In this document: positions 9,601-21,524 of the stretch, one piece after another
Layout: each line of letters starts with the position of its first letter
How positions within the stretch are numbered: the first letter of the stretch is position 1
Source of the DNA: Dendrobium chrysotoxum
Taxonomy: Eukaryota > Streptophyta > Magnoliopsida > Asparagales > Orchidaceae
DNA length: 64,000 nt
Direction of reading: 5' to 3'
Assembly (NCBI GenBank): GCA_019925795.1
Contig: CM034300.1
Location: 38,187,135-38,251,134, forward strand
Program-made: the position numbers and the translations under genes
The notes under the pieces: generated by a model
What the model was told of the DNA's origin: nothing
The model's database searches: none
Seen by the model: the letters and a program-made list of their open reading frames with translations, nothing else

Positions 9601-12060
9601 TTACATATAATGCCTAAGATGTCCAAATATGTTTCACTAAAATTTGGGTCCATTTTGACCACTGGATTATGAGAAAATTATAAACTTTGTATTTTAAACA
9701 AACCCAAATAACTCCCTATACAATGATAAAAATACTTTGATTCTAATTTTATTATATATTTGAGCTCAATACCTTTCCAATGAGCCCAATAACACTTAAT
9801 TTGGGGAAAATTTTGATTTTCTATGAATTTTTGAAGTTTTGGCTATTTAAAATAAATTTTTAATTATTTTTTTTATTAAAATGGCGGCACAATGATTGCG
9901 CTGTCGCCGACATTATTGGACACATGTCAGGACACATGTCACGCATCTGATAGTCACTCATGGTTCTAGCTTAAGTGATATGGCTCACTGTGAGCCGTCT
10001 GATCGCGTAGAAGCATCGATCAAATGGCTCAGATTGAACTAGAGCAGTTCAGTTCAAAATGAACTGAAATTTTTAAATAGTTATAACTTTCAAAATACTT
10101 GCCCAAATTCGATGAAATTAGAAATGTAGGTTGATGAAAATCAAATCTTCCTATACCTAGAGTTTGGAGGCTCTATGCATAGTAGATTTCCTATAATTTC
10201 AAATTAAAATGTAAACTAAAAATTAAGATATCTTACAATCCAATACTTGGATTTTAATGTTCTTGGGTTTGTTGGAAAGCTAGAGAATTCCTCTACAACT
10301 TTACTGAAGACCTCAAGAACTTTTGATGGCTGGATTTAAATCCATTGTTGAAAGTCTTCTTTCTATCACTATCACTCTCTTTCTTCCCTAAATCATGGTT
10401 TTGAGCTTAGAAACCTTGTGTAAAAGCTTGGAAAAGCTATAAAAATAGCTGAGGAAGTTTAAGAAAGCTTTAAAAGACCTGAAGGTTACTGGAGGTTGAG
10501 ATTTTTTGAAGTAGAAGTGGATCTATCTTTTGGAAAGATGTTTGAATACTTATCCCTCACCTCTTTATTTAGATGGCTAGGATCTACTTGGGGGAAGGTT
10601 GGATGCTTGCCAAGTGTCCTTAGGACTACCAAAAATTAGAGGATATGGCTGGTGTTGATTTAGAATAGAGGAGAGGGCTTAAATAAAGGGATTTCACCAC
10701 TTTGACCACTCCTCACCTCTTTGTTGACTAGATTGACTGGTCAACAGTCAAGGCAGTGCTGAGGATGCATGAGAGAATGTTTTGATTGCTGGAATGACGG
10801 ATTTAAGGCTTGAAAGTTTATGTTTAAATAGATATAATCATATAAGTGGGAATTTTGACCATGTTTTAGTGAATTGACTTGGTCGAACTAACTTTAACTT
10901 GGCTAACCAATGACTAGGACATGAGTAATCAAAGGTTTGGATTTGACTTAAAGTTTGAAATGAAATGTATGGCTTGATTTTATGTAGAAAGGCCTTAATG
11001 GGTTATTGAATCAACCTAGGTTGACTTGGTCAATAGGTTCACCCATGGCTAGGATCTTGGCTCAATAAATTTATAATGCTATTTTGAGTCTATTAGAGGT
11101 GATCCCAAGGTTTTGAGAGTTCAATTCAGTCAAAATGATTGTTTGAGCCCTTAGAGGGCATTTGGGTTAAACCTTGTTGACTTGGTCAACCAGGTTGACC
11201 CAGAGGTTGGGATTGTGTCCAATAAGTTTATTTTAACATTTGAAGTTAAATGGAAGTGGTTCCATCTAAATATAAGGTCATTTGATTTGAAATGATTATT
11301 CACACCCCTAAGGGGTATTTTGGGGATTTTTGGTTGACCTGGCCAACTAGGCTTGATCAGGGTCTAGGTTTGAGTCTTATGCACTCCTAGTGATGATTAG
11401 GATGCATTGGAAAAGTTTTCCAGCATTTGGCTTAAAAGGGCTATGTTGGAGTTTAGCAAAAACTCCAAAATTGCCCTAAAGAGGCATTTTGGTCATTTTG
11501 ACCCCTAGTCAACTGGGGGTCAAAGTGCGTCCACCAAAATATAATTTAATACTTAATAAGTTATGATCAAAGGTTTGTATATAATTAGAGGCTTTAGGGA
11601 AAGCTCTACAGTCAGAATCCATTGGGTGACAGGTCGAGTGGCATTGGCCGTAAATATTTGAAGGTTTTATAGCCTTTGGAAGTTAATTTAGTTTTTGGGG
11701 TTAGAGACCTCAGATTGAGCTCAAATTTGGAGGGTTGCCTCTTGATACATGTCCTATAAATATGTAATTTATAGATTTTGAATTAGAGGTCACTTGATTG
11801 AGGTTTATGATTTTTGAAAAATCTTTAAAAAAGGCATTCAAGATAGGGCCTTTGAACCTTGGATCTTGGTTTCAATATCAAGATTTAAGTTGGATTTTGG
11901 ATTTGATTTATTAAGTTTGAACTATCCAAATAAATTATAATCATTTGAATGATTATTAATGACTAGATAGGATTGATACTGGATTTGATTGGTCTAGGGT
12001 CTAGGTAGATCCTAGGGTCTTAATTAGTCCTAGTGACCTCATATAAAAATGAGGTCAACA
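6691..12060 (-). repeat. LARD-like long terminal repeat, left copy
   Basis: It aligns along its whole length with 31162-36691, for example the blocks around CTTATAGYCTGAGCCTGCC at both starts, the ACATGTGTCACGCATCTGATAG region near 9930 and 34570, and the end AATGAGGTCAACA. It lacks a segment of about 120 bp present in the right copy near 31860-31980. There are no credible genes; reading frames at 7231-7701 are unsupported. A cluster of TTGAC/GGTCAA palindromes lies at 10700-11520. Its left edge is cut by the antisense SIRE scrap. Confidence 0.75.
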
Positions 12061-12189
12061 AATGGACCCCCAATATGTGTAGAAGAATGAAGTTCTACTA
12101 CATATATTGGTATTAAATAAATTAAAAGGTTAATACTAGAATTTTGATTCTAAGTGAAGGTAGAAAGCTAATCCTAAAGAATAAAGTTT
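12061..12189 (-). other. Interior flank of the LARD-like element with polypurine-like tract
   Basis: On the minus strand the purine run in TATTGGGGGTCCATT lies immediately before the repeat start TGTTGACC. This is the layout of a polypurine tract at the 3' LTR. No gene is seen. Confidence 0.45.
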
Positions 12190-14560
12190 GAATTGATACT
12201 AGGGTAGTGCCACGGAGGGTGTATTCTACCATTAGTAGATCTAATCCTATGGGAAGAAAAAACCTAACCTTAAGGAGAAGAAGATTGAATGATCGTATAG
12301 GAAGGAAGAAATCCTAACTATAGAGGAATGAGTCTGAATTATTACTAAAGTAGTGCCACGAGGGGCGTACTCTACCACTAGTAGATCTAATCTTAAGGAA
12401 GGAAAGAACCTAACCTGAAGGAGAAGTAGATTGAATGATTGTATATGAAGAACTCCTAACTATAAAGGATTGAGTTTGGATTTTAATTTTAAGGGAAGGG
12501 AAGACCAAACCCTGGAGGATTGAGTTTTGAATAGATACTAGGGTAGTGCCACTAAGGGTGTACTCTACCACTAGTATCTAATCCTAAGTGAAGAAAAAAA
12601 TTGCTCCCTAAAGGATTAAGATTTAATTGATATTGGGGTAGAGCCCTGAAGGGTGTACTCTACCACTAATAAATCTAATCTTAAGAAAAGGGAATACCTA
12701 AACCCGAAGGAAAAGAAAGCTTGATTCTAGGATTGAAGTTGGAACTAGGATGGTGCCACAAATGACATTCTCCACCACTAGCAAATCTAATTCTAAAGGA
12801 AGGAGGTACCTGTCCTTAAGGTAAAGAAGATTGAATTCAGGAATTTTAAGTTGCAATTGAAACTAGGATGGTGCCATAGAGGGCATTCTCCACCACAAGA
12901 AAATCTAATCCTAAGGAAGGAAAGGACCTAACCTTAAGGAAAGAAAGATTGATTTGGAATTTTAATTGATACTAGGGTACTGCCCTGAGGGGCATACTCT
13001 ACCACTAGTAGATCTGGTCCTAAGGGAAGGGAATACCCAAACCCTAAGAAAGAGATGATTGAATGATTGTATAGGAAGGAAGAACTCCTAACTATAGAGG
13101 ATTGAATTTAAATTTTGATACTAGGGTAGTGCTGAGAGTGGCATACTCTACCACTTGTACATCTAATCCTAAGGAAGGGAAGAACCTAACCTTAAGGAGA
13201 AGAGCTTAAATAATCGTATTGGAAGGAAGAACTCCTTACTACAGAGGACCGAGTGTGGGTTTTGATTCTAAGGGAAGGGAAGACCTAACCCTATAGGATT
13301 AAGGTTTGAATAGATACTAGGGTAATGCCACTAAGTGCATACTCTATAACTAGTAGATCTAATTCTAAGAAAAGAACTTAACCTTAAGGAGTAGAAGATT
13401 AATTTTGGAATTTGAAATTGAAATTGGCACTAGTCTGGTACCATAGAGGGTGGTCTCCACCACTATGATGTTTAAACCTAAGGAAGAAAGGACATATCCT
13501 TAAGGAAAAGAGGATTGAATTCTTGAGTTTGAAGTTTTAATCTTGGATGGTGCCACAATGGTCATACTCCACCACTAGCAGATCTAATCCTAAGGGAAGA
13601 AAAAACCTTTCCTTAAGGAAAATAAAATTTGATAGATCTTATGAGAAGAAAGCATTCTTCCCACAGAGGATGGGATTGAAATTTTAAACTAGGATGGTGC
13701 CACAGAGGGCGTTATCCATCACTAGTGGATCTAATCTAAAGGAAAGGAAGCACATGGACTCACACCTATCCTTAAGGAAAAGAAATTGGAAGATCATATG
13801 GGAAGGAAGCATTGCTTCCCACTGACGATTTGGTTTGAAATTTGAAGCTAGCATTGTACCATAGAGGGCATGCTCCATCACTAGTAGATGATCTAATGGA
13901 AAGGAAACTAACTCTACACAAAAGATCACATCTGGATTTTAAAACTAGGATGGTGCCACAGAGGGCGTGCTCCACCACTAGTGGATGATCATGTAGGGAT
14001 AAAACTTGCTCCACACAGAGGATCTAATTTAGATTTTGTAATGAAGATGGTGCCACAACAGGCGTGCTCCCTCACTAGTAGATCATGTGGGGAGGAAACT
14101 TGTTCTACATAGAGGATTGAATCTAGATTTAAAATTTGAAATTAAGATGGTACTACAGAGGGCGTGCTCTGACACTAGTGGGTCTAATCCTATAGAAAGG
14201 AAGCACGGGGACTCACACCTACCCTTAAAGTACTAGGAGGTGACTAACTAGGATGGGGTCCATCAAGCCTAAATCTATCACTAGTTAGTTGAAATCCTAG
14301 GAGGTGGAAAGTATAGGGACTCACACTTACTCCTAAATGATTAAATTTCTTTTGGGTTTTTAATGACTAACCTAGCTAGAAAGCATGGGGAATCATATCT
14401 AACTAGGGGGACTAGCTAAGGAAACAGTCTACCTAAACCTCTAAGGATTTTAGAAAAAAACTATCTAACCTGAATTTGATTTTGGATACTAGGATAGTAC
14501 CACGAGGGGATGCTCCACCACTAGCAGTTCTATCCTAAGGAAAGGAAGCACGGGGACTCA
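12190..14560. repeat. Degenerate minisatellite field, about 17-18 units
   Basis: A diverged unit is repeated at intervals of roughly 95-200 bp. Its core is ACTAGGRTGGTGCCACAGAGGG, followed by a YACCACTAGTAGATCTAATCCTAAGG block and AACCTAACCTTAAGGAGAAG. Cores are visible near 12205, 12353, 12544, 12637, 12752, 12868, 12967, 13126, 13323, 13437, 13549, 13694, 13855, 13951, 14047, 14153 and 14492. Minus-strand frames through it, with repeated EHALCGTIL-like peptides, are by-products of the repeat. Confidence 0.8.
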
Positions 14561-14900
14561 CACCTTTCCTTAAAAGACTAGAGAATTTTGATTTTAGTTT
14601 TGAATTGGATATAAATTTTAAATTTTGGATTTAGATTGAATTTGATTTGATTTGAGATTGATTGAAATTTTGATTTCAGATAGAGATATAAATTTGGAAG
14701 ATTTGGAATTTGAATTTGGAGAATTTTGAATTAAAAATTTGTGAATTTGAAGAGTGTTTAATTGATGTTGATTTTGATACTCATCTGGCATGGTACTTTT
14801 TGAAGAACCTCCTCGATGATGGGAATCATCAGGTGGCATCTTTAGAATTGATTAATTAATAAGAATCTCCTTATTAAGTCGTCTCTAGGATGAAAAGGTC
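14561..14900. other. Low-complexity LARD interior up to the SIRE-B insertion
   Basis: T- and A-rich sequence with repeated GATTTGATTT / AAATTTGAATTT words at about 14600-14760. The minus-strand frame at 14618-14839 is Ser/Asn/Lys-rich low complexity. The last bases AGGTC (14896-14900) are a possible imperfect target duplicate of AAGTC at 26176-26180. Confidence 0.5.
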
Positions 14901-16679
14901 TATTACAAATCTGGATTCAAGCATTATAATTTTGATGATAACAAACATTCTTATCACTTTTGCACATCTATTTTTGTTGTCCTACCTACTAACTTTTAAG
15001 GTCCACAAGATCAGTTGTAATTCAAGCCAGCTCAAGATTGGATAGATTAGGACTGAGTCAATTTATAATTTTAATTCCAATAGTTTTTACCTCTTATGGA
15101 GTCAAATGTAATATGGTGGATCCTGATGCTAAGTAACCTTGCACACACACACACAGACACTCTTAGGGGGAGAAATTTAGTAAGTTAGAGAGTTTTTTAT
15201 TTTTTGATCATATCATACAGGACAATCCAAAATCATCCTAGATGATCAGTTAAAAATAGAAACTCTAACTAGGGCATCTCGATTAAGTAAAACTGATTAG
15301 GCAGACCATCCTAGACGATCGTCCCATCATCCTGGATGATATGTTTAAATTCAAAAATCAGCCGCCAATCAAATTTTAGGCATTATTTTATTTTGTATAT
15401 TTTGAACTAATCTTACAGGATGATCTTGATCATCCTGGATGATTCATTACAATCATTCCTAAAATGATCCCTTGATTAGGAGACTAATTATGATTAAATT
15501 AATCGTTCTGATCATCTCGAATGATCCTTCATATTTTGTTGGATGATCTCCAATCATCCAAGATGAAAACCATGATTTTCTTCTAATCATCCAGGATATC
15601 ATCCTGGACATCCTGAACTATTGGCGAGATGATTTGTTAATTGCCACTCAAAATGAACTGATCATCCCGAACGATTGTTTAATCACCCCAGATGAAAACC
15701 TTTATTTTCTTCTGATAGTCCAGGATATCTTCCTGGACATCCCAAACAATTGGCTGGACGATTTATCGATTGCCACACAAATTGAACTAATTATACTCGA
15801 TGATCGTGGAATCATCCTGGACTATATATTGAAATTATTTCTTCTGATGATCCAGACAATGGCAATCATCCTGACTTAAAGGCTGTTTTTGTACTGATCG
15901 TACAGGACGATCGATAGATCATCCTAGATGATCTTTGATGATAATTTAAAATTTAGGGCACTTTTTTGAGGCCTTCTATTTAAAACTCTCTAATTATCTT
16001 TTTGAAAAATCTTTTGCTATTTTTTAATCCACGAGAGCTTAGAGGAGAGGGAGAGTTTAGGAGAGAGAGAAAGGATCTTGCGAGGGGGAGTTTGTGAGGG
16101 GATTCACAAAGGTTGCTCCAAGAAAGGATTCGATCATCTTCTTCCTTCTTCATACTTGGTTCTATGGTGGCTCTGGGGAGACGATCATCAGCATTATATC
16201 TAGGTTCTCTGCCTACTCCAGGAGGGAGTAAATGGATTACGGGTTCTCTGCCTTCACTAGGAGGGTGAAAAAGGATTCATGGTTCTCTGCCTCACCAGGT
16301 CGGAGGAAAGATTTTGTAAGGGCTTCTCCACCTTGCTGTAGGAGAAAAAGGAGAGACACTATAGTATTAGTGCAATACCTGGAGGGGAAGCTCCGGGGAG
16401 TGGACGTAAGTAAGATTTAACCAAACCATGATAAATCTGTTGTGTTCTTTCTACTTATTTTTTCTGCATTTATTCTCAGTTGGTTATGTGATATGATCTA
16501 TGTTGAAATCTTTATTTTTGGTTATTTACTTTTGCTTAAATTGTTTGTGTTGAAAATATTCAAAAAGATTTCAAAAAGATTTTCTTTTGCTTATAAAGTT
16601 TTTAAAATGCTAATTCATCCCCCTCTTGGTTAGCCTCGGGACAAGTTCTACAAAATTTAACCACCTTCACAAACATTCA
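14901..16679 (+). repeat. SIRE-B 5' LTR, 1,779 bp
   Basis: It runs from TATTACAAATCTGG to AAACATTCA. U3 (15180-15940) is packed with copies of the 15-bp palindrome ATCATCCTGGATGAT, one perfect at 15326-15340. A TATA-like CTATTTAAAAC follows at 15976-15986. The transcribed leader has GAGAGAG tracts and three roughly 40-bp repeats around GGTTCTCTGCCT (16200-16310). The other LTR copy is at 24560. Confidence 0.85.
15976..15986 (+). promoter_or_regulatory. TATA-like core promoter of the SIRE-B LTR
   Basis: CTATTTAAAAC lies directly after the palindrome array and before the purine-rich leader. The 3' LTR has TATTTAAAA at 25649-25657. The same 11 bases also stand before the accessory ORF at 23156-23166. 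Promoter role is inferred. Confidence 0.55.
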
Positions 16680-16681
16680 AG

Positions 16682-16696
16682 TCGTATCAGAGTGAG
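16682..16696 (+). other. Primer-binding site of SIRE-B (initiator tRNA-Met type)
   Basis: TCGTATCAGAGTGAG stands 2 bp after the LTR and differs by two bases from TGGTATCAGAGCGAG, the form seen intact in SIRE-C at 59026-59041. Copia elements prime minus-strand synthesis from initiator tRNA-Met at this sequence. Confidence 0.8.
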
Positions 16697-16738
16697 ATTC
16701 ATAAAATCAATTTTTAAAAAACTTTTGAATTTTGATCA

Positions 16739-18476
16739 ATGGCTAACTTTAGAAATCACAATACTGTGGAAGGTTATTCAATCATACGACCACCTCTATT
16801 TGATAATATTCCTTTTGAATTTTGGAAAAATCGCATGTCCACCTTTTCACAATCGATTGATTATCACATGTGGATGCTTGTTAGAGAAGGATATTCTACA
16901 CCTTATAGACTTGTCAATGGTGTCAAAACTAAAATTCTTTTTGCTGAATGGACAACTAATGATAGAGATCTTCCATATCTAAAGATTATATGCATGACTC
17001 TACATGTTCAACTAGTAAGAAATTTTGGGACAGATTATGCATAACTTATGAAGGCATAAGCGAAGTGAAACAATTTAGGCTGAATAATCTTTTACATGAT
17101 TATGAACTTTTTTCATGAAACCTTGCAAATCAATTTCTGAAATGTACACTAGATTTACACAAATTTTTTACTTCTTTACATGCCTTAGGGAGAGAGCTTA
17201 TGAATTATGAAAAAGTAAACAAGATTTTGCAATGTTTCCTTCTTCATTTAGTGTAAAAATTACTACCATTACTGAATCTAAGGACTTGAATGTTTATTCA
17301 ATTGATAACTTACTTGGATCACTAATTGCCTATGAGCAAGGAGTGAACCAAAGGCAGCTTGATGCAGGTGAAAAGAAGATGGAGAAAATTATAGCCTTGA
17401 AGGCTAATTATTCTGACACTAATCCTTCTGGTTCTGATGAAGATGACCTTGCTTTAATAACACAACAATTTAAAAGCTTCTTACAGAAGAAACAAAAGCA
17501 CCATCAGAAGTGTAATAAAGGTAAGAATAATAAGAATTCCAAAGCTTTATTTGATGTTATTTGTTTTAAATGCAAGAAGCTAAGGCATCTAAAGATGGAT
17601 TTCCCAACTCTGAAAGTTCACCCAAGCAAGGAGAAGGCCGAAGAAAAGCCTAAGTTTAAGAAGGACAAGAAAATGATCCAAAAGGCTTTCTGGGCTGACT
17701 CAATTTCTAACTCCTCTGAAACTAAAGCTGAAGAGGAGGTAACCAAATTGTGCTTGGTGGCAGATCATCTTGATCACTCTGATCAAGAAGAGGTATATGA
17801 GCTTAAATATGATCAATTATTTGAAATGTCTGAAAGAAATCATTCTTCATGTAGGAAGCTCAAGAAAGCACATGCTAGCCTAAAAATTAAAATTTTAAAT
17901 CTTCAGAAAGAGCATGAAATTCTAATGAAAGATCATTCAACTCTAGATAAAAATCACATGACTTTACTAGATGAATTTGATTCTTTAAACAAAAATCATC
18001 TTGATTTAACTGCTGAGCATGATTCCTTGAAAACATCGCATGTTGATTTAGAAAAGGCTTTCAAAGAACTAGGTACTATTACATGTGATTTAGATAGTAG
18101 TGAGCATGCATTGAAATAGTAAGTGGTAAGCTATAAAAATACAAATGAGCTTCTAAGAGAAAAGATCACTGCATTAGAGAAAAATAAAACACCACCTTCA
18201 CTTGTAGGGTTTTATGAAACATTAACAAAGCATGCATCATTCAAACCTAGGAAGAGGCACTATAACCCAAATATATTTGTAAACCCTTTTCCTTGCTTTA
18301 GATGTTTTTCATGTGGCATGCTAGGACATATCTCCTACACTTGTACCATTCACCATAGAACACATTTGGTGTGGACACCAAAATTACAAAATTCACATCA
18401 TAGCATGCATGCATTATATTCTTCTTTCCTTCACAAGGGACCTAAACTAGTTTGGGTTCCCAAATCTGACATCTAA
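16739..18476 (+). pseudogene. SIRE-B gag (capsid/nucleocapsid), broken
   Basis: Gag forms the virus-like particle that packages element RNA. The start MANFRNHNTVEGYS is the usual SIRE gag start, 42 bp after the primer site. Frames shift at about 17044-17230; the middle part (17232-18119) includes LLGSLIAYEQGVNQRQL, an acidic linker, a damaged zinc knuckle (CFKCKKLRHLKMDFP, last Cys lost) and a long Leu/Lys/Glu heptad-rich coiled-coil region with repeated NHLDL/DSL words. After a stop at 18117 the last part (18123-18476) keeps an intact CCHC knuckle, CFSCGMLGHISYTC. At least three breaks; non-functional. Confidence 0.88.
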
Positions 18477-18489
18477 TGATTTTATAAGG

Positions 18490-20010
18490 GTGCTCTCATA
18501 AATGGCCTCATGAGAGCATATGGTACCTAGACAACAAATGTTCAAGACATATGACTGGAGATGCAAATCAATTTATTTTACTGGAGGCTAGGAAAGGAGG
18601 TAAGGTAACTCTTGGAGACAACACCACCAAGAGAGTGGTGGGATCATGTATAATTAGTGATTCAAAAAATTTCATCATTGATAATATTTTACTTGTAGAT
18701 AGACTGAATCATAATCTGCTCAGCTTCAGCTAGCTCTGTGATAAAGGCTTCAGCATAAAATTTCTGCCAATTTGTTGTATAATAAGCTTAAATGAAAAAA
18801 ATATTTTACATGGAAGAAGGATCAAGAATGTTCACATGCTGGATCTAAATTACTTTAAAGTTGACATTATTATTTGCTTAAAATGAATTGCTGATGAATC
18901 ATGCTGTGGCATAGGAGATTATGTCATGCATGCATGAAAAGTTTTAGGAAAATCACCCAAAAATACTTTGTGAGGGGTGTACCCAAACTAGAGTTCACTA
19001 CGGACCACCTGTGTGATGACTGTTAGTTAGGAAAGCAAGTCAAATCCTCCTTCCACTCAATCAAAGGCATTAACACTAGTAAACCCGTAGAAGTCCTTCA
19101 CATGAATCTCTTTGGACCTGTCAGCACTTTAAGCTTAGGAGCAAAAGTCTTTGGGTATGTGATTGTTGATGATTATTCTAGGTTCACCTGGGTTAGTTTC
19201 CTATCTTATAAAAGTGAATAATTTGAGGAATTTAGATCTTTCTCCACTTGGATTCAGAGGAAATTAGGTTGTGAAATTCTAACTATTCATAGTGATCATG
19301 ATGGAGAGTTTGAAAATGAGAAATTTAGAACCTATTGTGAGGAATAGATCATAATTTTTTAGCTCCTAAAACCCCTTAGTAGAACGGGGTAGCTGAAAGG
19401 AAGAACAGGACCCTGATAGAAGCCACTAGAGCCATGTTAGCTGAAAACTCACTTCCTAATTACTTTTGAGCAGAAGCGATGAATACAACCTGTTATGTTA
19501 TGAATTGGGTAAATCTTAGATTTAAGCTGAACAAAACACCTTATGAAATTCTTAAGGGTAGGACACCCAACCTCTCTCACCTTCGTGTCTTTGGATGTAA
19601 AGTGTTCATTCTGAATAATGGAAAGTCTCAACTAGGAAAATTTGACCCAAAATTTGATAAAGGAGTGTTCCTAGGTTATTCAAGTGTTGGGAAATCCTAT
19701 AGAGTCTTCAATAAAAGAACCCTGATTATTGAGGAGACCACTCATGTTGTGTTTGATAAATTTGATAATTCTAGAGGGTCTAGGGTAAAAGAAGAGGAGT
19801 TTGTAGAAGTCATCTCAAGAGTAGAGTCTACCAATCCGAAGGAAATGGTAGAACCTAAAGTTATACTGCCTAGAGAATGGAGATATTCTTCGAGTCATCC
19901 AAAAGAATTGATATTAAGAGACCCTTCAGAAGGTGTTAGAAGTAAGCATGGACTTAGAAAAGAAGTAAACCACTCTACCTTCATTTCAATGACTGAACCC
20001 ACAAACATCA
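18490..20010 (+). pseudogene. SIRE-B pol, protease and integrase part, broken
   Basis: The protease active-site region reads YLDNKCSRHMTGD (about 18520-18560), with the usual D-S/T/N-G changed to D-N-K. The pre-integrase zinc region is degraded (18840-19030). In the integrase core the first catalytic Asp is changed (HMNLFGPVS), the second is present (HSDHDGEF) and the Glu is present in NGVAERKNRTL. The C-terminal part is readable from 19479: LSHLRVFGCKVFILNNG, GVFLGYSSVGKSYRVFN, then SHPKELILRDPSEGV. Stops lie near 18733, 19221 and 19468. Confidence 0.87.
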
Positions 20011-21524
20011 GTTAAGCCCTTTTTGATGAATTTTAGATCCTAGCCATGTAAGAAGAACTAAACCAATTTGTTAAGAATGATATCTGGGAGCTGGTAGAAA
20101 GACCTATGGACCAGAGTGTAGTAGGAACTAAATGGGTCTTTAAGAATAAAATGAATGATTCTGGTGTGGGGGTTAGGAATAAGGCAAGATTAGTGGCTAA
20201 GGGGTTCAACAAAATAGAAGGAATTGATTTTGAGGAAACCTTTTCCCCTGTAGCCCGATTGGAAGCCATTAGAGTGCAACTAACCTTTACCTATTATAAT
20301 AGATTTAAGATTTTCCAAATGGATGTGAAGAGTGCCTTTTTAAATGGGATAATAAAAGAAGATGTGTTTGTAGAGCAACCCCCAAGATTTAAGAATTCCT
20401 AATTTCCAAATCATGTTTTTAATTAAAAAAGGCTTTGTACGGATTAAAACATGCACCAAGAGAATGGTATGAGAGGCTCAGCACATTCCTATTGGAAAGA
20501 GAGTTTGTTAAGGAGAGCGTAGACACGACCCTTTTTCTGAGGAGAGTAAGAGATGAATTACTCATTGTCCAGATCTATGTTGATGATATACTTTTTGGAT
20601 CTTCTAATAAAAATTTATGTGATAATTTTTCTAAAATAATGAGTAAGGAATTTGAGATGAGTATGATGAGAGAATTGTCCTACTTTCTGGGATTTAGCTT
20701 AAGGCAAAAGGATGATAAAACTTTTCTTAATCAATCAAAATATATTAAGGACATCCTAAAAAAATATGAAATGGATAAAGCTAAGCCAATAAACACTCCC
20801 ATGTGTTCTAGTGTCCGTTAAATAAGGATTCAAATAAAAATTAGTTGACAAAAAGAAGTACAGAGGAATAATTGGATCACTTCTTTACATGACTACTAGC
20901 ATACCTGATATTATATTTAGTGTTTATCTCTGTGCTAGATTTTAGGCTAATCTAAAGGAGTCCCACTTGATTGCAGCTAAGAGAATCCTTAGATATCTCT
21001 TAGGAACCCAAAACTTAGGAATCTGCTATACTTGGCATATTACTACCTTTGAGATTATAAGATAGTCTGATTCAAACTTTGCAGGATGTAGGGTGGATAT
21101 AAAGAGCACCTCTGGAACATGTCAATTTATAGGACAATACTTAGTCTTCTAGTCCAATAGAAAATAGAACTTAGTTGCACTGTCCACTGCTGAAGCTGAA
21201 TACATTGCCTTAGGAAGTTGTGTGGCCCAAGTCCTTTGGTTAAAGTAATAAATTATGGATTTAGGATTTCCTGTAGGCACAATTCCTGTCCTATGTGATA
21301 ACACTAGTTCCATCAACATTTCAAAGAACCCAATCCAACACTCCAAGACCAAACACATCGACATCAGGAACCACTTCATTAGGGACCATGTTACCAAAGG
21401 GGACATAGAGCTACATCATGTAGCCACTAAAAACCAACTGGTAGATATCTTCACGAAACCATTAGCCTTTGAAATCTTTAGCACTTTAAGAACTAGATTA
21501 GGTGTGATAGATATTCATGCTTGA
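20011..21524 (+). pseudogene. SIRE-B pol, reverse transcriptase and RNase H part, broken
   Basis: RT begins with ELNQFVKNDIWELVERP, then VGTKWVFKNKMNDSG, ARLVAKGF, GIDFEETFSPVARLEAIR and FQMDVKSAFLNG (first Asp motif). The catalytic IYVDDILFGSS is intact near 20572-20604. After a frameshift near 20400 it continues KYIKDILKKYEMDKAKPINTP. RNase H shows ALSTAEAEYIALGSC, ILCDNTS-type VLCDNTSSINIS, KHIDIRNHFIRDHVTKGD and ends LGVIDIHA-stop. Stops at about 20014, 20400, 20820, 21061 and 21247. Confidence 0.9.

Noticed and set aside
13684..14014. Minus-strand frames with repeated EHALCGTIL-like peptides
   Set aside because: The peptide repeat is the translation of the DNA minisatellite; frames are broken between units.
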